Part shown: positions 14,649 to 18,666 of the stretch, piece by piece
Layout: each line of letters starts with the position of its first letter
Position numbering within the stretch: position 1 is the stretch's first letter
From: Eudoraea sp.
GTDB taxonomy: Bacteria > Bacteroidota > Bacteroidia > Flavobacteriales > Flavobacteriaceae
Length of the DNA stretch: 18,666 nt
Reading direction: 5' to 3'
Assembly: GCA_013042925.1 (NCBI GenBank)
Contig: JABDPH010000078.1
Location: 1-18,666, forward strand
Notes under the pieces: generated by a model
Database searches by the model: none
What the model was told of the DNA's origin: nothing
Seen by the model: only the letters and a program-made list of their open reading frames with translations
Position numbers and translations under genes: made by a program

Positions 14649-15857
14649 ATGAAACAATTAACTTCAATTTCGAGATATGCACTTCTTGCATTGGTGGGAA
14701 TTGCCCTCTTCTCATGCAAAGAAAAAAAAACCGAGGAGAAGGAGGTCCCGGTGACGGTAGTTCAATATGAAGAAGCTAAAAGCAAGCTCCCGCTAGAAAG
14801 GCTAAAGCTACCGCCAGGTTTTAAGATTGAGGTGTATGCAGATAGTATTGATGGAGCCAGATCTATGGCTATGGGGGATAATGGAACGCTCTTCGTGGGT
14901 ACCAGGAATGATAAGACCGTATATGCTATTCAGGATCTGGACAACGATTACAGGGCCGACCATACTATTATTTTAGATTCCACTTTAGAAGTTCCTAATG
15001 GTATTGCATTTAGAAATGGGTCCCTATACGTGGCCGAAGTAGGGCGTTTGTTACGTTATGACGATATTGAATCTAAACTGAGTGCTATTCCTGAACCAGT
15101 AGTGGTGTATGATGATTACCCAACAGAATTTCATCATGGCTGGAAATATATCGCCTTTGGTCCGGATGATAAATTATATGTCCCGGTAGGTGCCCCTTGC
15201 AATATTTGCGATTCCACTGTTGTTGATGAGCGCTATGCGTCTATTACTAGGATGGATCCTGATGGAAGCAATAGGGAAGTTTATGCCAAAGGTGTGCGTA
15301 ACACGGTTGGGTTTACCTGGCACCCGGAAACAAATGAACTTTGGTTTACAGATAATGGCCGCGATATGATGGGTGATGATATTCCTCCCTGTGAGTTAAA
15401 CAGGGTTGCTGAGGCGGGCCAGCACTTTGGGTACCCGTTTTGCCATGGTGGCACCGTAAAAGATCCGGAATTTGGGGAGCAACGCCCCTGTACGGACTTC
15501 GTTGCTCCGGTACAACCGTTAGGAGCCCATGTAGCGCCTCTGGGGGTTAAATTTCCAACAGGAGACATGTTTCCGGCCACTTACAAAAATGTTGCATTTA
15601 TTGCAGAGCATGGTTCCTGGAACCGTTCTAAAAAGGTCGGCTACAGAATTTCAATGGTATCCCTGGAAGGGAACGAATCTGTCGGTTATGAGACCTTTAT
15701 AGGTGGTTGGCTCAATGAGGAAAGTCAAGAACAATTTGGAAGACCTGTAGATCTATTGTTTTTAGAAGATGGATCAATGCTAGTTTCTGATGACTATGGG
15801 GATGCCATTTACAGGGTCACCTATGAAAAACCCGGGATGGCCAGGTTAATAAAATAG
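14649..15857 (+). CDS. PQQ-type sugar dehydrogenase (sorbosone/glucose dehydrogenase-like) lipoprotein
   Basis: 402 residues from the ATG at 14649, 47 bases after lpxD; upstream in-frame codons read through lpxD and lack a signal. The lipoprotein signal peptide ends in a LFSC lipobox, with lipidated Cys23, so the protein is membrane-anchored and faces the periplasm or outside. The rest is a six-bladed beta-propeller of the GSDH/sorbosone dehydrogenase family. Supporting motifs are KLPPGFKIEVYADSIDGARSM-like blade 1 (from about residue 55), YAKGVRNTVGFTWHPETNELWFTDNG, and later AEHGSWNRS and GRPVDLLFLEDGSMLVSDD. It probably oxidises an aldose or related sugar with pyrroloquinoline quinone. PQQ binding is inferred from the family; the catalytic His is not pinned. 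Confidence 0.85.
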   Translation: MKQLTSISRYALLALVGIALFSCKEKKTEEKEVPVTVVQYEEAKSKLPLERLKLPPGFKIEVYADSIDGARSMAMGDNGTLFVGTRNDKTVYAIQDLDNDYRADHTIILDSTLEVPNGIAFRNGSLYVAEVGRLLRYDDIESKLSAIPEPVVVYDDYPTEFHHGWKYIAFGPDDKLYVPVGAPCNICDSTVVDERYASITRMDPDGSNREVYAKGVRNTVGFTWHPETNELWFTDNGRDMMGDDIPPCELNRVAEAGQHFGYPFCHGGTVKDPEFGEQRPCTDFVAPVQPLGAHVAPLGVKFPTGDMFPATYKNVAFIAEHGSWNRSKKVGYRISMVSLEGNESVGYETFIGGWLNEESQEQFGRPVDLLFLEDGSMLVSDDYGDAIYRVTYEKPGMARLIK

Positions 15858-15859
15858 TC

Positions 15860-18043
15860 TTAGGATCCTTCGATCAGATCCAGATCCAGTTCATTAAAAT
15901 TATTGGCAGCTTTTACCAATAACGTAGATCCTATGGTTTCGAATAGGTGGTTTGTTTTCATAACAAATTCGGCCTGTTTATCTATTCTGTAATTAGGTAT
16001 GCCCACAAGAGTTAGATCCGTTGTCGCAGACTGCTGTTCAATAATATTATAAAATGGTTCTTGTTCTACAGCATTATTGATAATTCTTATTTCTACAGCC
16101 ACCCTAAGATCTTCAACCAGTTTAGAAATTTTCGAATGTATAATGGTACTATCTTTATTATTGTTATTTACAAATAGCACCCTAATCCTCGTATTGTTCC
16201 ATTTAGGCGAGGCTATTATAAAACGTGCAATATTCAGCATCATCTCAGCATTTTTACTATCTGTTTCGCGCCACCATAGATCTACTGTCTGGTAGTTGCC
16301 AAATTTGGTCTTCCTGTCAAAATCCAAATACAACAAATTGTAATCCAAATGCAAAAGAGTCTCCGTCATTTTGGAATATTCCGTTGAATTCTCCAGCCCC
16401 TTGGGCCATCCCATCATTATAGTGTTGGGCTCCACTCCAGAAAATCCAAAGACGGCCGCTATGTTGGTGATACCCGTATAGATATTATCTACTTTTACCT
16501 GCCTTCCAAATATGCCTAGTTCCTTAAATGTTTCATCCCGGACAACTTGTTCAGTTTTCCTTAAAGGAGTGTCATCTTTCTTATCCAGGATAAGCTTAAA
16601 ATTAGTAACAATGCCTGTACGGCCCGATACCGTTTTACAAAGCTCCAGCAAATAAGATTGATGATCGCTCTTTCCACTAAAAAGGATAATATTTGGGTTC
16701 CAATTGGTATTTTCCTCTTCCTGGGCATCTATCTTTTTTAACCCTTTGCTTACCACATTTTCCCATACGCTTCGCCAAACATCGTTCGACTGTAACTGTA
16801 TTTCTTTTCTTTGCAACGCAAAATATAGAGCTCCAATGACCGCAAATGCCGCAAACATGGCAATCATATCCAATTTAAACATCACCACAAAGCAGGCAAT
16901 GAAACCAAGCAGGCCTATCCAACGTTTAATTTTAAAGCTTGGCTGAAAATCCGGATTCGCCCAACTCTCCAGGAAGTAAGAAATATTAATAAAACCATAA
17001 GCGGTCAAGTAAAACATAGAGACCACGCGGGCTATAACATCTAATTCCCCAATAAGGATCCCGGCTTCTGCTATAATGAATACCATGAACAATGCATTCA
17101 CAGGTTCGTTATTAGTGCCCTTTCCCTTACCAAATATTTTTGGCGTTACTTTGTCAATAGACATGGCTTGCAAGATTCTAGGGCCTCCCAGAATACCTCC
17201 TAAGGCCGAAGATAAAGTGGCACCCCAAATACCTGCAACTACTGCCGGGGCAAAGAGTGCTATCTTCATTAAGATATTGTAGTCTGTTCTTAATACATCC
17301 GTATTAATAGTGAACGCCATAAAAACGGCCAGCGCAATATAAACCACAAGGCCTACACCAATGGCAGACAAGGTGCCAACCGGGATCGATGTCTTAGGGT
17401 CTTTTAAATCCCCACTCATCGCAATTCCAGCAGTAAAACCTGTAACCGCCGGAAAAAATACGGCAAAAACAACCTCCAGGGGCACAGCACCCCCAGTTGA
17501 AAAAAGGGATACCGTTTGTGGAGCCAACTCTGTAGTACCAGAAAAAATAGCGATTAATGAAACAGCAATCGCTGCCAAAATTATAAACTGAGTTTTTAAG
17601 GCCAGGGAAGTGCTTATCAAAGCAAGTCCTGTTAAGGCGATCAAGGCAAGTGTTCCTGTTATCCTGAAATCATCGACCGTCATACCTAAACCGAAATAGG
17701 CATTAAAACTTTCAGAAAAACCAATTAAATATAAAGCAATGGAAAAAGCGGTGCCCACATACAAGGCGATCCCAATAGATCCGCCAATAGGAATGCCCAT
17801 ACTACGAGATAACACATAGTAAATACCTCCGGCTCCAATCTTCTTGTCTGTTGCCACAGAGGATACACTTAGGCCCGTAGTTACAGCGATCACATGGGCA
17901 ACAATGATTATAATGATAGCTCCTAAGAGCCCGGCGTTACCAACAACCCAGCCCAAACGCATATACATAATAACGCCCAGAATGGTAAGTATCGATGGGG
18001 TAAAAACACCCGCAAAAGTGCCAAACTTCTTCTTGTTTGCCAT
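15860..18043 (-). CDS. SLC12-type cation-chloride cotransporter (Na-K-Cl-like), copy 2
   Basis: 727 residues, paralogous to copy 1 over the full length. TM1 is GVIMYMRLGWVVGNAGLLGA. TM3 holds the K+ site Tyr105 (ALYLIGF). TM6 is VFAVFFPAVTGFTAGIAMSG with Pro198 and Thr201. TM8 is GATLSSALGGILGGPRILQA with the Na+ site Ala275, Ser278 and Ser279. The C-terminal soluble domain includes EPNTIMMGWPKG, which mirrors the 'PNTLVxGF' segment of animal SLC12 proteins. The ions are inferred from these residues. Its 3' end lies two bases from the convergent PQQ lipoprotein gene, and its start is divergent from the DEAD-box gene with 115 bases between them. Confidence 0.88.
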   Translation of the reverse strand: MANKKKFGTFAGVFTPSILTILGVIMYMRLGWVVGNAGLLGAIIIIIVAHVIAVTTGLSVSSVATDKKIGAGGIYYVLSRSMGIPIGGSIGIALYVGTAFSIALYLIGFSESFNAYFGLGMTVDDFRITGTLALIALTGLALISTSLALKTQFIILAAIAVSLIAIFSGTTELAPQTVSLFSTGGAVPLEVVFAVFFPAVTGFTAGIAMSGDLKDPKTSIPVGTLSAIGVGLVVYIALAVFMAFTINTDVLRTDYNILMKIALFAPAVVAGIWGATLSSALGGILGGPRILQAMSIDKVTPKIFGKGKGTNNEPVNALFMVFIIAEAGILIGELDVIARVVSMFYLTAYGFINISYFLESWANPDFQPSFKIKRWIGLLGFIACFVVMFKLDMIAMFAAFAVIGALYFALQRKEIQLQSNDVWRSVWENVVSKGLKKIDAQEEENTNWNPNIILFSGKSDHQSYLLELCKTVSGRTGIVTNFKLILDKKDDTPLRKTEQVVRDETFKELGIFGRQVKVDNIYTGITNIAAVFGFSGVEPNTIMMGWPKGLENSTEYSKMTETLLHLDYNLLYLDFDRKTKFGNYQTVDLWWRETDSKNAEMMLNIARFIIASPKWNNTRIRVLFVNNNNKDSTIIHSKISKLVEDLRVAVEIRIINNAVEQEPFYNIIEQQSATTDLTLVGIPNYRIDKQAEFVMKTNHLFETIGSTLLVKAANNFNELDLDLIEGS

Positions 18044-18134
18044 AGGTTATGTTCGGTTGCGCATGAAGGTCTCTAAAAGATTGGTAATATAGCCAATAAT
18101 TTATATACCGGAAGCTCCTGTATTTGTAATACAC

Positions 18135-18142
18135 TACTTTTG
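18135..18142 (+). promoter_or_regulatory. -7 box TACTTTTG of the DEAD-box gene
   Basis: A perfect TAnnTTTG match 16 bases before the ATG at 18159, so the leader is about 10 bases or less. A -33 TTG at normal spacing is not visible. On the minus strand no good box for the divergent transporter was found in 18044-18134. Confidence 0.6.
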
Positions 18143-18158
18143 CATAAAAATACTGAAG

Positions 18159-18666
18159 ATGCAATCGTTCGACGAATTTAAAATCTCCAACCAACTGCGA
18201 TACGCCATAGATGACCTGGGATATATCAGCCCAACACCTATTCAAAGCAAGGCTTTTCCGGTAATTGCATCGGGGAAGGATGTCGTTGGTATTGCGCAAA
18301 CAGGCACAGGGAAGACATTTGGTTATATGTTGCCAATATTACAAATGCTTCCATTTTCAAAAGAAAAGCATCCCCGGGTATTGATCCTGGTTCCGACACG
18401 TGAATTGGTGCTGCAGGTTGTGGAGGAGATAAAGAAATTTAGCAAGTATCTGAATAATAGGGTAGTGGGTGTCTATGGTGGCACCAATATAAACACTCAG
18501 AAGGCATTACTGGAAGAAGGACAAGATATTGTAGTAGGAACCCCAGGGCGTTTGTATGATCTGGTCTTAAGTGGTGCCTTACGGTTAAAATCTATCAAGA
18601 AATTAGTGATCGATGAAGTGGATGTAATGCTAGATCTAGGATTTCGGTTTCAGCTTACCAATATTT
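18159..18666 (+). CDS. DEAD-box family ATP-dependent RNA helicase (3'-truncated by window)
   Basis: The first 169 codons of the gene are in the window; the rest lies beyond. The N-terminal RecA domain shows the Q motif (SPTPIQ, with Phe4 upstream), motif I AQTGTGKT (46-53), motif Ia PTRELVLQ, a GG motif (VYGG), motif Ib TPGRL and motif II DEVD. The usual Asp-Glu-Ala-Asp reads Asp-Glu-Val-Asp. The protein should unwind or remodel short RNA duplexes using ATP, probably in ribosome assembly or cold adaptation. The subfamily (RhlE-like is likely) cannot be settled without the C-terminal half. Confidence 0.9.
   Translation, partial: MQSFDEFKISNQLRYAIDDLGYISPTPIQSKAFPVIASGKDVVGIAQTGTGKTFGYMLPILQMLPFSKEKHPRVLILVPTRELVLQVVEEIKKFSKYLNNRVVGVYGGTNINTQKALLEEGQDIVVGTPGRLYDLVLSGALRLKSIKKLVIDEVDVMLDLGFRFQLTNI

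Overview
The window looks like a piece of a chromosome from a marine-type member of the Flavobacteriaceae (phylum Bacteroidota). Four points support this. The base composition is AT-rich. Clear Shine-Dalgarno sites before start codons are nearly absent. Promoter-like TAnnTTTG boxes sit just upstream of several genes. The gene repertoire also fits: a Lys-tailed cold-shock protein, a TPR-type adenylate cyclase, LpxD of lipid A synthesis, and bacterial SLC12-type transporters. The assignment is inferred from content, not from a marker gene.

Layout, left to right. The end of a short-chain dehydrogenase (1-111) is followed by a gene-poor stretch with a strong terminator. Then come two single-gene units with their own terminators: a SlyD-type FKBP prolyl isomerase (492-923) and a cold-shock-domain protein (1122-1577). 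Next is a likely signalling unit: a small secreted protein (1773-2276), a TPR/transmembrane class III adenylate cyclase (2301-4181), and a three-part regulator (4255-5358). The regulator joins a DUF4242-like domain, a degenerate cyclase-like domain and an AraC-type DNA-binding domain. A BBE-type FAD oxidoreductase (5479-6870) follows.

The middle holds, on the minus strand, an SLC12-type cation-chloride cotransporter (6867-9059) and an RluE-like pseudouridine synthase (9165-9749). A possible 32-codon gene (9904-10002) and a zinc-less MDR oxidoreductase (10051-11019) are on plus. A radical SAM protein (11009-12349) is on minus.

The right part has two small four-helix membrane proteins in tandem, then lpxD, then a PQQ-type (sorbosone/glucose dehydrogenase-like) lipoprotein, all on plus. 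A second SLC12-type transporter (15860-18043, minus) follows, and a divergent DEAD-box RNA helicase is cut by the window end.

The most interesting points are the cyclase plus degenerate-cyclase/AraC regulator pair, and the two SLC12 paralogues that both keep the Na+/K+/Cl- site residues known from animal NKCC. Three convergent gene pairs have 3' ends that overlap or abut with no terminator between them. I saw no mobile element, CRISPR array, tRNA or rRNA.
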